A DNA stretch of 64,000 nt from Heliocidaris erythrogramma (GCA_025617745.1 CM046853.1:64861024-64925023), one strand, 5' to 3'; positions 35,065 to 46,713 are shown, counted from the first letter of the stretch. Program-made: numbers and translations. The notes: a model not told the origin generated them from the letters alone.

Positions 35065-37256
35065 CACTCTTAGAAAAAAATGTTTGTTTGAGCACCTTTA
35101 AAAGGTGCTTATATTTGCCACACCAGTGCCACCTTTTAGGGTGTCCCTACACTGTAAAAACTGAAGTGCTGAAACACGAGTGCTAATTGGAAGTTTGCTA
35201 TTTCTAACACCTCACGTCCCATTTGCGTCTGGGAGATGATAAGGTGCAGAAAATTGAGTGCTAAAAGTAAGTGCTGAATGTTAGGACGCTTGTTTCACAC
35301 TTCAAGTGCTGACCAACGTCCCGTGATTTAATAAGCGATTTCGTAATTAGGATTTGCGCATGAGCAGATAAAAGTCATTTGACATAAACTGGCATGTTCG
35401 TTTAAAATGCACTGAGATAAGCGTCGACTGTGTAATGATTATTCATATATTCATTTAATTATACTTTTCATTAAATCCACTGAAAAGCAACAAAGTGTTC
35501 ATTGATGGTTGGTATTTGACAGTCTGCCAAATGATAACCAACTTGCAACAATGCGCTTTCCCAAGTGTTCATTGACGTGCTATTCTAGTCACCTGGTCTA
35601 CGATGTCTTTCTTTCATAGAGTTTGAATTCTTTAGGTTGCTATGTCGGGCAAGCTAACGTATTATCTTTCTTTGAAAAGATGCCTATCCTAATGAAAAAG
35701 GGAAAGGTCATTTGCGAAAAGTTGCTCATGGGCCAATAGACCTGTTTACTCAGTGATTCAAATTTATGGATGTTTCTTTCCTAGGGACCTAGGACATGTT
35801 ATTAATGAATGAACTACAGTACTTGGAATCGAGTTTGCATACATTACTTGTTGCTATGTCTGACAAGCCTGTGGCAAGCTTTCAGGTTGTCAAGAACAAC
35901 CTTTGTTTCAAAAGTATGTATAAAATTTGAATCACTTATTAGTAAACAGGTCTATTACGAAATCGGTTATTACGCAACTGTAGTGCAAGAGCCATCATCT
36001 GCTGCACAGGCATGGCGTGGTAAGTAAAACTCTAAGACATTAAATTTAGAACTTCTGTAATTTTATGCGGATAAAGGTATCAAATAATATGATAATTACA
36101 TTAATTTTTGTGGTGGTGGATATGAAACATGATGAAAAGCAATGAAGTGGAAATGCCATGTTTCAGCGTGTGGCCAACCGTCTACGGTACGCGTTGTCGA
36201 CGTTGACATGAAAATTGTTGATCAGCCAGGCATGGGGCGCGATCGACCGCACGGGCCGGGGCCGGGCCTGGGAAGTTTGGAAGGCAGTGTGTGTGCTTTT
36301 TTTCGTCACGATTGTGGATTGCCGAAATGGAACAATTAAACATCCGAAATTGCCACTTCTTGGTCTAAAGTAATTCTCAGATGATTAAATCCACATGCCA
36401 TGGTTTTAGTCGATATCATCTATGTATATAACCAGTTCATATCAATCTAAAAACAAAATCTAGACCTTAGTGTAGGGCTGTTTAACAGACTATAGAAGAG
36501 TGAGTTTTCAGCACTACAGGTGTGATTTTGTGCATACTGTTTGTGTGTGTTCTTTAGCACTATATTGGGTGCAAAAGTGTTAGCACTAGTAGTGCCGTTT
36601 TGGGGGCTCTAAAATGAGTTATTTAATGCACTAGAAGTGTTGTTTTTGCGAGCTGCATGCGTCTAATAGCACCAGAAGTGTAAAAGGCTTACACTTAAAG
36701 TGTTTAAAGTAGCACTTGGACTGGTGTTGAATTATAGCACTTGTACAAGTGCTACTTTAGCACAATTTGTGCAGTCCCTATGCATGCCCTTACGGGTGCT
36801 TCCTCCAAATCTTGAGGTGCTAATAATAGCACTTTATTTTTTAGAGTGTAAGCAACTTTTGAAAAGGTTTTCATCGACTCCTTTAAAGGTGTTCATCACG
36901 AGCACTGGCAAAGAGCTAGCCTACTCTTGAGCAATATTTTATCGTCCTTTGAAAAAAATACAATATATCCATAGTAACTGAAATCAATAAATTATAACAA
37001 CATGCAGTAGAACACATTTATAGAATTTGTATCAAACCAAAGTATTTTGAAAATGACGAATGTAGATAGATATTATCGTGGACATGTTTAAATAATATCT
37101 ACAGTTTATGATAAAGACTAATACGCATAACAAAAGGTGGAGAAATCTAAGCTCAATGGCTAAGGTCCTTTTAATGGAACTTGTAGACACCTTTTCAATC
37201 CGGCACCAGTTTGGAGCTAATGAGTACCCCATAAGCACCATTTTTTTCTGAGAGTG
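35065..37256. mobile_element. TA-flanked TIR element nested in the LINE
   Basis: Ends CACTCTTAGAAAAAAATG at the left and the inverse of CACTCTCAGAAAAAAATG at the right, with TA on both sides (35063-35064, 37257-37258). Removing the element plus one TA joins the LINE endonuclease in frame (...QFTY then KQKNPF...), which confirms the borders. It carries another TIR element inside (35150-36848). Confidence 0.85.
35150..36848 (+). mobile_element. CACTGTAAAAACT-family TIR element, copy 1 (1.7 kb)
   Basis: TIRs CACTGTAAAAACTGAAGTGCT and CACTCTAAAAAATAAAGTGCT (inverted), flanked by TA. The interior is found in inverted orientation at 51827-53308. It also contains many short repeats of AGCACTN-AGTGCT type. 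No transposase recognised. Confidence 0.8.
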
Positions 37257-37291
37257 TATGTAAATTGTCTCTTAAGCGGGTTTCTCTTCCT

Positions 37292-37696
37292 CTAAATATC
37301 TATAAGATTAGGCCTATATGTATCCATAAACTCATCCATTTGTGCATTAAATCTATTTTGAACTCTATGTAAAGAATTCCCCATATAATCTAAATCGAAA
37401 TTCCTTATCATATTAAAATCTATTATTATTGAGCTTTTATTTATATTTACTTTATCTATCTCTCGTACTATTTTACATAAAAGTTGTCTTTGCTGAGCTT
37501 CTTTATCCCTGGTGGGAAAGTAAACGTTACACAGAATAACATTCAACTCTTGAATGACACATTGTAATATGATATACCTACCTCCTAAATCCTGCACAAT
37601 ATTGTTAACCTTAAAATCTATTGAGGGGTTTATTAAGGTTAAAACGCCTTTACTATGGTTTGTACCGTGGCTGAAAAAGCACGGGCCATTCCACAT
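37292..37696 (-). pseudogene. LINE AP-endonuclease, N-terminal part (fragment)
   Basis: Residues HGTNHSKGVLTLINPSIDF and LNVILCNVYFPTRDKEAQQR, then IIIDFNMIRNFDLDYMGN, match the KGVAIL, NVYAP and GGDFN blocks of APE-type endonucleases, with the catalytic GDFN changed to IDFN. A stop sits where L1-type proteins usually have DIWR. Joins 35062 once the nested element is removed. Confidence 0.82.
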
Positions 37697-38441
37697 TGAG
37701 CCCCATCTTCAACATCCTTGGTGCTGTATGTTTCTTGCATAAAAACAATATCTGCTCTTTTTTCTCTACACCATGATAATAATCCTCCTCTTTTACTAAT
37801 ATCTCTGATCCCTCTAACAATGATCGAGAAACAATTGTCTGATATATTAAAAGCTTAACATTCCTCCTCCATCATTTTGAGAAAGTATGGATCAACTTAA
37901 GCTTCCGCATCAGAAGGACGGACAAGGGGAGCAATGGCACAGTATGGCAATTGTTGACTTCCAACACATTACATACAAACTACTTACTTCAAAATTTCTG
38001 AACATTATTTAAAAAAACTGGGCAGAACAACAAGCCAGTGATCAAGGAAAGAATGAGAGAAAGGAAGAAAAAAAAAGGGGGAGAAAAAAAAGAGGGGGCA
38101 GAAGGTTTGTATAAGAAAAATGTATATATTGACCAGGAAAAAAAGCAAAGGGAAACTTGACCTCGATTTACAGGACCCTTCTTCCTCCATTAAGAACAAA
38201 ACAGCAAAAAGAAGGAAGAAAAAAAATCACTTTAAAGTTATAAGCTTGGCCGCTTCATGGTTGATTTAAACCAAGGTGATGCATGAGTATATCACTTACA
38301 ATGCACATGTAAACAAAAGGGGGAAAATACACTGCGACCAACTATACTTCATATTTACATGGGAATATTCCCAAACTTGCTCATTGCCGAGATAAACATG
38401 TTATGTGGCAATTGGTTTCTGTATAAAAAGCATTATTACAT

Positions 38442-38743
38442 TTAAAGGGATACGCCACCGGGCGGCCGTGGGGGAAAGTCAGGATTGCGTAAGCCCAATT
38501 CACTCGTACACAAAGTTTGTGCGTCGAACGCGTCCGTTGGACTAAGTGGGATTACATTTCGACTGCACGAAGCCGACCGAATCTCGCACGAGAGCTTGAG
38601 CTCAGGTGGAGCGTACATGTTTGTGCGGCGACGAGTCTATCCGAGGTTTGCGCCCCGAGGGGCAACGGCATGATCAGGTAACGATCACGGTGCCCTCTCG
38701 CGGCATGAAAACGTCCACAATCTGCGGTTGAGTATCCCTTTAA
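38442..38743. mobile_element. GC-rich TIR MITE with TTAAAGGGATAC ends
   Basis: Begins TTAAAGGGATACGCCACCGG and ends GAGTATCCCTTTAA, so both ends start at TTAA. About 300 bp, much more GC-rich than its surroundings. Different interior from the other TTAA elements here. Confidence 0.7.
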
Positions 38744-39228
38744 ACAAAATGTTATATTGAGAATAAAAAAGAGCAAAAAAGTACAACACAACCATTAACA
38801 GTGAACCTGTTTACAGCATAATTAGATCGGCAATGGTCAAATCAGATTCAAACTCATGACAGCTGTTTATAACTTGCAATGAAACCTGAAATTATATATT
38901 AACATGCAAATTTCTTTCTTGAAACGACAATTAATAATATATTATCACCAGTATTATGACCCTAAAAATAAAGTTGATTACATACAATCCCCCCCCCCCC
39001 TCACACACGCATCCCCAACCACATATGAACACAGAACTATTAAGATTTCCAGCGATTTCACTGGCTTGAATGTCAATGCAAATCTTACAAAACCACAATT
39101 AATGCTTTGAAAAATAGAATTTGCATATAAATCAAGCTAACTGTATAAGCTTCCAAAATTCATAACCCATAATGTTACTGAACATATTACATGAAAATCT
39201 CAAATTCTCTCCCTAGAATATTAATCAT

Positions 39229-39488
39229 TTAAAGGAAAGTGAAAAAAAGGGGGGATTTTTTTGTTCTCACTAGCTTAGGAAAAATGAGCCAAAACCAATC
39301 GATTCATCAAAATAATTGCCAATTTGAGATTCGCATAGATGCAGTAACCTCATTATTTGAAATACACACAATGTATTCATAACTTTCTAATTCCTTGTCC
39401 AATTTCTTTCGAACTCTCGCAATCCTGTTTCTCTTATTTTTTTCTTTCACACAAATCAACTTTTTAGACAGGTTGGTTTTCCCTTTAA
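39229..39488. mobile_element. TTAA-type MITE, copy 4 (internally deleted)
   Basis: Starts TTAAAGGAAAGTG and ends GACAGGTTGGTTTTCCCTTTAA. The right half matches copies 1 and 2 (TTGCCAATTTGAGATT...); the left interior is missing. Confidence 0.65.
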
Positions 39489-39898
39489 TATAAAACTTCA
39501 TTGGCTATTAACTAAAATATTGTATAATAATAACATACAATGAAAAATACTGCCTTCTTATGAAGCACTGATCGTGTCCGTTCACAAAATGACTTTGGTG
39601 GCACTCTACCAGTTGTCCATTTACACCTGGGTGGAGAGTGGCAAAAAGTATATTAATGTTTTTGCCAAAGAACATAAGTGCCAGGCTATCACCATTGGGA
39701 TTCCTCAAGCTCGCCGTTGAAAGTCAAGGTAATGAACACTATAAGATACACGAACATCTCTAAATTAGAATGGCGGCGATCCCTCAGAGCATAGCACTGA
39801 CCCTTTACTGGTTCATGTCAATAATATCCGTAAGGTGTAAATATCTGATGATGATGATTTTTTAAAAAATGATATCACTATTACTCATCAAATCAATA

Positions 39899-40110
39899 AT
39901 GAGGAGAGGTGGTGGCTCAGATAGAGCAGTGGTCTCGTATAACTGGGAGATCAAACAAAAACCTTCAAGTTAATGAGCTGGTGCCCTTTGGTAAGGCATA
40001 AATCATCATTACCAAGTCCCTCGGATAGGACTAAGAACCGTAGGCTTCCGGTTGCTTTCCTACAAACATTTCTTAACATGCAATCAATAATTGCTAAAAA
40101 CATAAAATAG
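39899..40110 (+). mobile_element. Possible tRNA-derived SINE
   Basis: Starts gaggtggtggctcagatagagcag, like a pol III A box, followed by ctgggagatcaaacaaa, a weak B box, and a tail ccctcggataggactaagaaccgtaggc. SINE-like layout but degenerate. In intron 1 of paralogue A. Confidence 0.5.
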
Positions 40111-40415
40111 TAGTCTATGAAAACATGATAGGGTTAGGATTACCTACGGTTAGGGTAACTTATGAATATGGTTAGGGATACCAGTAGTGTTAGGATTAGG
40201 ACTGGGTTTTGGTCTAAGTTTTGGGTACTAAAAAGCCCATGCATAGGCTTATGCTTCCTCAGTCCCACTCTGATGTATCCCTCTCAAGCCCCCGTGACCT
40301 TGAGTAACGCTACCCCAATGATTACTGACAACTTTAAACCACTTGAAAAGAAAGTTAAAATGAGAGGTTACAAATCACGGATCATACATTAGTAATCATC
40401 TTTTTTTTCTTCTAG

Positions 40416-40649
40416 CGATGGACATGATGGATGACTCGATTTCTGTAAGTTTCAGCTCCGGCGATTCTGCCCTACCGTGCGTCTACAGGGATGTTCCCTA
40501 CATGCATGGAGATTCGTGGAAAATTGACGTATGTACGACTTGTAGTTGCGACAATGCCACTACGACGTGTGTGATTGAGAGTTGCCAACCCGCTTTCTGC
40601 CGTGACCCCATCAAGCCCGAAGGAGAGTGTTGCTACTACTGCCCCTTCG
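40416..40649 (+). CDS. Paralogue A exon 2: VWC module
   Basis: Encodes a von Willebrand C domain with ten cysteines: LPCVYR, CTTCSC, TTCVIESCQPAFC, GECCYYC. VWC is the cysteine-rich module at the start of many fibrillar N-propeptides. About 76 percent identical to the VWC of paralogue B by hand count over 59 residues. Phase 1 at both ends; acceptor ctag, donor GTGAGT. Confidence 0.95.
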
Positions 40650-41270
40650 GTGAGTAGACGCAATAAAATCAATTTCTTTGAAGATAATAATAGTATGCCC
40701 TTTGCGCAAGAAGCGTCAATTGCCTGACGCAGGACGGCGCCAGCGATTGCCGCAGCCTTTGACGTGTTTTGTGACAGTTGATATTGTACAAAAAAGTGAA
40801 TGGAAAATGAACGGTGTAAATATATCCATGGATGTGTAGTGTATTTACTATAATTGTACTCACAGGTTTGATTAGCCCAGGTAAAAAATCCCAATGACGC
40901 CTGATGTGCGACGGGCTTTAGAAATCGATATCCAAAATAAAAGTACGGATAACTAAGACATGCACATGGCACTATTCCTTTTTTGAGTTTGCAAAAAATC
41001 AAAATTTGCACACACACACACACACACAATTTTTTTAAAATTGAAATTGAGAAGGGGGGGGGGGGGTGGGAGACCCTGTATTTATAGTTATTATATTATA
41101 CTTATCACTTGATTTGTGTTTACATTTTTGTTTCTTGTACCTGGTGTAATTGATTCTATTTTCTATTGCGGATTAAAATTAGCGGGATCGATTGGCCATA
41201 ATTAATAACCTTAGTGAATGAATACATGTAGAGTGTGATACATATATACTAAGAGACCATAAAGATCATT

Positions 41271-41924
41271 TGTGACCCGCCGCCTCAAAACCTACAATAA
41301 GTCGCACGGACCACAACGTAGCAAACAGCCCAAAATAGTAAATTTGCTTGGATCAGTCGATTTTCAGTTTTTGATAGAAATGGGTAGTTTCATTATCATT
41401 CTATCATGTCTCAAGTTTGTGAGTCGTAATTCGACTTAGAAATATGTTTTTGGGGAATTTTAAAATGACTCCTTTTTTCCACCTGTCGAGCTAATGAATG
41501 TTTGGAGAGCTTTTGTAATACTTTCATTCAATGCCAAATTACTACTTTACCTCCAAAGGTATTAAATTGAATTTTGGAGTGAGTAATGAATAGGTCCTCC
41601 TGGAGCAGCCTGCCAAAATTCGGCCTAATCTAATAATCCCTTCATACTGCTTGCTACGGTCATTTGAATACCCAGTTTTACTTGGGCGCACACAGAGAGG
41701 GAAGGTTTAGCGCTCTTTTGTTCCGAACTTAAATGGCCATTTTCTCTGAATAGGAGTTATTGATTGCTGGTTACATACTGATTCTAAATGTGATATTTAA
41801 AGGTGTTATCATTGAGTAAACAAGGCAAGTGATATACCAATGGAAAGCTGAGAATCTCTACGTTCAGAAAATGTATTAAAAACTTTTTGGCGACTTATTG
41901 TAGGTTTTGAGGCGTCGGGTCACA
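41271..41924. mobile_element. TIR element with ~35-bp inverted ends
   Basis: TGTGACCCGCCGCCTCAAAACC and following at the left, with its inverse (GGTTTTGAGGCGTCGGGTCACA) at the right, extending through ACAATAAGTCGC. No coding capacity. In intron 2 of paralogue A. Confidence 0.75.
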
Positions 41925-43878
41925 TTTGGAAAAGTGTTTCCACAATGCTTTCACTATGTGTAACACATAATGATCTAACGCGTCCCAGTGCATTCGCACA
42001 TAATGAATAACACCACGGAGATGAATTCGAATGTGTTTTATCGTGTTGACAATAGGTACACTCATACCTAAACTACATCTTATGTGTGACACATAAATAT
42101 CACATTGGGAAAAGAAAACGAATCACAGTGTGACCATAGAGTACTGTGAACACACTGTGGTCACACTGTGTGGACTCTGTTTTCTAATACTGTGTTCATT
42201 TAGGTCACCCCCTCTCTCTATCTCTTTCTCTTTCGTTCCCTTCTTGAAATTCTTTCATACCCTCAAGCCCGCCTCACACGAGGCGTCATTTCGATTGCGT
42301 CAGTACCTGCGCTAATCGAGCCTGTGAAGGTAATTAACCCTTACGCCAGTTATTTAAAGAATAATTTGCACTGCTAATTTTCCAATCACTCTTTTATGAA
42401 GCGCACACGCCCGTACAAGTCACTAACGCGGTTCTAACGACAGTAAATAGAGAGTTTCGAATAGGGACTTTTAGAATTGCACGTCCACTTAGTCGACTGG
42501 TACGCAAGGACATCATTCTACGCCACTGCGCATGCGCCACTCGCCCTTTCCCTGTCCTCATCCCTGACTTGCAAAATCGAGAACGTGTATGGCAAGCTTA
42601 ATGCCCAATAAGTCAGATAAACTAAGTTTATCGCCGATAAACTCAGTTTTTCGAGCGATAAACATAGTTTTTCGAGCGAAAAACTCAGTTTTTCGAGGGA
42701 AACTCTGCTTATCAACTGAAAAACTTAGTTTTTCACGATAAACTTAGTTTTTCACTCGAAAAACAGGGTTTTCTCGATAAACAGAGTTTTTCATTTGATA
42801 TGCAGAGTTTCTCTCGATAAACTCTGTTTATCACTCGAAAAACTATGTTTTACGGTGAAAAACTTAGTTTATCGGCGATAAACTAAGTTTTTCAATTGAT
42901 AAGCAGAGTTTTTTGATAAACTAAGTTTATCACTTTGAAAAACCTTGTTTATCGAAGTGATAAACAGGGTTTTTCGAAAAACTATGTTTATCAAACGATA
43001 AACACAGTTTTTGACTCGAAAAACTATGTTTATCAAACGATAAACACGGTTTTTCGGTGATAAACTAAGTTTATCGGCGAAAAACTCTGTTTATCAATTG
43101 ATAAACAAGGTTTTCGAAAAACCTTGTTTATCAAACGATAAACAGGGTTTTTCGATATGCAGAGTTATTGTAAATCTACCGCGAGTGGGCGCTACAAAAG
43201 TACATAAAGAAACTGGCCTGTGAGCATCGAACTCAAACATAGTCAGCAAAATGCCTTCTTGTGAAGCCATCAACTGTACCGATCGACTTCTTTCTTTCAT
43301 GTAATATATCTTCTTCAAAGAAATCCATAAGGAAAGCGAAGAGAATAGATAGAAGGAAAAAACAAGGAAATATAAAGAAGGGGAGAGGATAGATGGAAGG
43401 AGAAACAAGGAAATACATAAAGAAAGGGGATGATGGAAGGAAAAACGAATAAATCCATAAGGAAAGAGAAGAGGATAGATGGGAGGAAAAACAAAGAAAT
43501 ATATAGGGAAAGGGGGGAGGAACGATGAAAATAAAAACAAAGACATACATAAGGATAGAGAAGAGCATAGATGGAAGGAAAAACAAAGAAATACATAATG
43601 AAAGCGAGGAGAATAGATAGAAGGAAAAAGCAAGGAAATATAAAGAAGCGGGAGGATAGATTGAAGGAAAAACAAAGCAACACATAAAGAAAGGGGAGAC
43701 GATGATAGATGGAAGGAAAAACAGAGAAATCCATAAGGAAAGAGAAGAGGATAGATGGAAAAACAAACATATATAAGGAAATAGAAGAGGATAGATTGGA
43801 GGAGAAACAAAGAAATACATAAGGAAAGAACAGAGGATATAGAATTTAATGTATTTTTTGTTTTCCTTTCATCTATCC

Positions 43879-44731
43879 TTTCCTCTTTCCTTTTTTTTTT
43901 TTGCTTTTCCTCTTCTATATCCTCTCCCCTTTCTTTTTGTATTTCTTCGTTTTTCCATCCAACTTTCCCCTCCAGTTTCCTTATATATTTCTTTGTTTTT
44001 CCTTCCATATTATCATCTCCTCATTCCATATGAATTTTTCTGTTTTTCCTTTCATCTATATCCTCCCCCCTTTCTTGATGTATTTCTTTGTTTTTTTCTT
44101 CCATCTATCCTCTTCTCTTTCCTTTTGTATTTCTTTGTTTTCCCATTTCATATCCTCTTCTCTTTCCTTATGCATTTCTTTATTTTTCCTTCAATCTTTC
44201 CTCGTCTCCTTTCCATACTGTATTTCTTTGTGTTTTTCATTTGATCTATCCCCTTCTCTTTCCTTATGTATTTCTTTGTTTTTGTTTCCTTTTCTTCTAT
44301 CTTTTCCTCTTTCCTTTTTTTTTTTTGCTTTTCCTCTTCTATATCCTCTCCCCTTTCTTTTTGTATTTCTTCGTTTTTCCATCCAACTTTCCCCTCCAGT
44401 TTCCTTATATATTTCTTTGTTTTTCCTTCCATATTATCATCTCCTCATTCCATATGAATTTTTCTGTTTTTCCTTTCATCTATATCCTCCCCCCTTTCTT
44501 GATGTATTTCTTTGTTTTTTTCTTCCATCTATCCTCTTCTCTTTCCTTTTGTATTTCTTTGTTTTCCCATTTCATATCCTCTTCTCTTTCCTTATGCATT
44601 TCTTTATTTTTCCTTCAATCTTTCCTCGTCTCCTTTCCATACTGTATTTCTTTGTGTTTTTCATTTGATCTATCCCCTTCTCTTTCCTTATGTATTTCTT
44701 TGTTTTTGTTTCCTTTTCTTCTATCTTTTCC
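43879..44731 (+). repeat. 424-bp tandem duplication in the right half of the palindrome
   Basis: The block from ~43879 to 44307 is repeated almost exactly from 44303 to 44731 (offset 424 bp). Both are pyrimidine-rich on the plus strand. Open frames over it are Phe/Ser-rich, low-complexity and not genes. Confidence 0.9.
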
Positions 44732-44873
44732 TACCATTGTTGTGAGTGTGCGCTTGAAAAGGAAAGAGAAGAAGATTACATTAAATGAAAGAAAGAAGTC
44801 GATCAGTACATCACAAGAAGGCATTTTGCTGACTATGTTTGAGTTCGATGCTCACAGGCCAGTTTCTTTATGT

Positions 44874-45059
44874 CAGTGCCGTATATAGAGAGAGTCTGGC
44901 CAACTCGGTTTCAGTTGGGTAGCAACATGGCGTATATTCCTTTGTTATGTATTAAAAGCTTGCAACAAAGGAATATGCGCCATGTTGTTACCCAACTGGA
45001 GCCGAGTTGGCCAGACTCTACATACGGCATCTATATATCTCTATCTATATACGGCACCG
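44874..45059. mobile_element. hAT-type MITE with perfect 8-bp target duplication
   Basis: 186-bp element beginning CAGTGCCGTATATAGAGAGAG and ending in the inverse of CGGTGCCGTATATAGATAGAG. Flanked on both sides by CTTTATGT (44866-44873, 45060-45067). The 8-bp duplication and CAG(T)G ends are hAT hallmarks. It is almost entirely palindromic. It lies in the right arm of the foldback element and is absent from the left arm. Confidence 0.88.
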
Positions 45060-45875
45060 CTTTATGTACTTTTGTAGCGCCCACACTCGGTAAATTTAGA
45101 ATAACTCTGCATATCGAAAAACCCTGTTTATCGTTTGATAAACAAGGTTTTTCGAAAAACCTTGTTTATCAATTGATAAACAGAGTTTTTCGCCGATAAA
45201 CTTAGTTTATCACCGAAAAACCGTGTTTATCGTTTGATAAACATAGTTTTTCGAAAAACCCTGTTTATCACTTCGATAAACAGGGTTTTTCAAAGTGATA
45301 AACTTGGTTTATCAAGAAACTCTGCTTATCAATTGAAAAACTGAGTTTTTCGCCGATAAACTTAGTTTATCACCGAAAAACAGAGTTTTTCAAGTGATAA
45401 ACAAAGTTTATCGAGAGAAACTCTGCATATCAAATGAAAAACTCTGTTTATCGAGAAAAACCCTGTTTATCGGTGATAAACTAAGTTTTTCGAGTGAAAA
45501 ACTTAGTTTATCGTGAAAAACTAAGTTTATCAGTTGATATGCAGAGTTTCCCTCGAAAAACTCAGTTTATCGGCGATAAACTGAGTTTATCTGACTTATT
45601 GGGCATTAGGCTTGCCATACACGTGTTCACTTCGTTTTTGCGGTGCTCCGAAATCTTCGACGAGGTTCGCGTATATGACGTCATCAGAATAGCTCAACTA
45701 TTATGCTCATCCGTTGAGTGTGTACTTCCTGTTGACGTCGACGGTACGTACACGTCGAGTGAAATCTAAAATGATCAGAACTGTAGTCAACATGGGCAGT
45801 CGACGACGTTGACATGCGCGAATTAGTCGACTGGGACGAAGTACTAGTCCACTACTTCTAAAAGTCCCTAGTGTT

Positions 45876-46130
45876 TCAACGTGAACGCCGTCCTAGATCC
45901 TCCCAGCTACAATGGACTGCTTTGTGTTAACTGCACACAAAGTAGGTGAAGCGAGGTTCACGTTTTAGAGAAGACGGCAATACCATGTTGGACGCGTTCT
46001 CGATCTGACTAGTGGACGAGGGAGAAGCCAGTGGACGGGTGAGGCGTTTTTGCACAAAGCACGGTATACAGTTAACACAAAGCAGTCCATTGTAGCTGGG
46101 AGGATCTAGGACGGCGTTCACGTTGACACA
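45876..46130. repeat. Inverted repeat (hairpin) beside the foldback element
   Basis: AACGTGAACGCCGTCCTAGA and following (45876-45940) is repeated in inverse at about 46066-46130, with a loop of about 125 bp. Probably part of the outer right end of the foldback element. Confidence 0.8.
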
Positions 46131-46523
46131 TTCGAAAACTCTCTAATGACGCCTCGTGTGAGTGGGGCTTTAGAAACATTTTACGGAGCTCTGGAGAGGG
46201 CATGCTTTAAAAAATGATACAAAGTTGCTACAACCACCACTTACAAGTCGTTCCCACCACTTATGGGAATGACTTATAAATGGTGTGAACGACTTACCAA
46301 GTGGTAGGAACGACGTAGCAAGTGGTGGAATTGACTAAGTTGTGGTAATTACTTAATATCATTTTTTATCGCGCTCATCCTTTCCCGGGCTCCGTAACAT
46401 TGCATCAAGCGCTATACAAACGTTTAGTATAATTATTATGTTTTTCTGGTTGGGAGGATACGTTGCTTCTGTAACAGTACCTTTATGTCGTTCTGATCAG
46501 ATGTGTCTCGAAATGTCTTACAG

Positions 46524-46713
46524 ATGTTAAGGTGAGAAATGTGATCCCTACAATCACCAGCGAAGGCGCCATCTCCGAAGGAGGGGAGAACCAACTCACT
46601 CTCGATGTGCCAATCAAGTTCCAAGAAGCCAGAGCTACAACGGGCGTGTCTGGTGAGAACCTATGGACCCTCAGTGCATGGGTTTCTCCGAACCAAGACG
46701 GCAGAGGTCAAAG
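46524..46713 (+). CDS. Paralogue A exon 3: SURF module 1, first half
   Basis: 190-bp exon. Encodes VIPTITSEGAISEGGENQ, LTLDVPIKF and VSGENLWTLSAW. Phase 1 start, phase 2 end at GTAGGA. The same split, size and phase occur in paralogue B (61662-61851). Confidence 0.92.

Larger units (their letters stand above)
33060..37860 (-). mobile_element. Broken non-LTR retrotransposon (L1/Tx1-like LINE), interrupted by a nested element
   Basis: On the minus strand, from high to low coordinates: an AP-endonuclease fragment (37696-37292), the rest of the endonuclease ending RLDYWIIS...SDHSSI (35062-34900), a linker, then reverse transcriptase (34326-33620) and a Cys/His tail. RT motifs seen are NDGLTLEFY, KNYRPISLLNLDYKILSK, VAVDFEKAFDS and GVRQGDPVSPYLF. 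There are stop codons and frame breaks, and the F-ADD catalytic motif is absent because RT runs straight into the tail, so the copy is dead. It sits in intron 1 of paralogue A, antisense to it. Outer limits are approximate. Confidence 0.85.
42583..45625. mobile_element. Giant palindromic foldback-type element
   Basis: Two inverted arms. Left: gtatggcaagcttaatgccc (from ~42583), then an array of ~20-bp imperfect palindromes of GATAAACTNAGTTTATC type to ~43160, a unique segment to ~43330, then purine-rich ~47-bp repeats to ~43845. Right: the inverse of each block in reverse order to ~45625. Outermost related motifs extend further (42262-42290 and 46141-46170, GACGCCTCGTGTGAG). The layout resembles foldback transposons, which have been described in sea urchins (TU elements). 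No transposase seen. In intron 2 of paralogue A. Confidence 0.8.

Noticed and set aside
35809..36027. 72-codon frame present in both long CACTGTAAAAACT elements
   Set aside because: The frame differs between the two copies and shows no recognisable domain; probably chance within a non-autonomous element.
42583..43170. CRISPR-like array (short repeats with short spacers)
   Set aside because: Eukaryotic context; the units are variable palindromes without constant repeats or unique spacers, and are mirrored at 45100-45600.
43094..44888. Long Phe/Leu/Ser-rich and Lys/Glu-rich open frames on both strands (up to 304 codons)
   Set aside because: They are translations of homopyrimidine/homopurine repeats of the palindromic element; no domain and no splice context.
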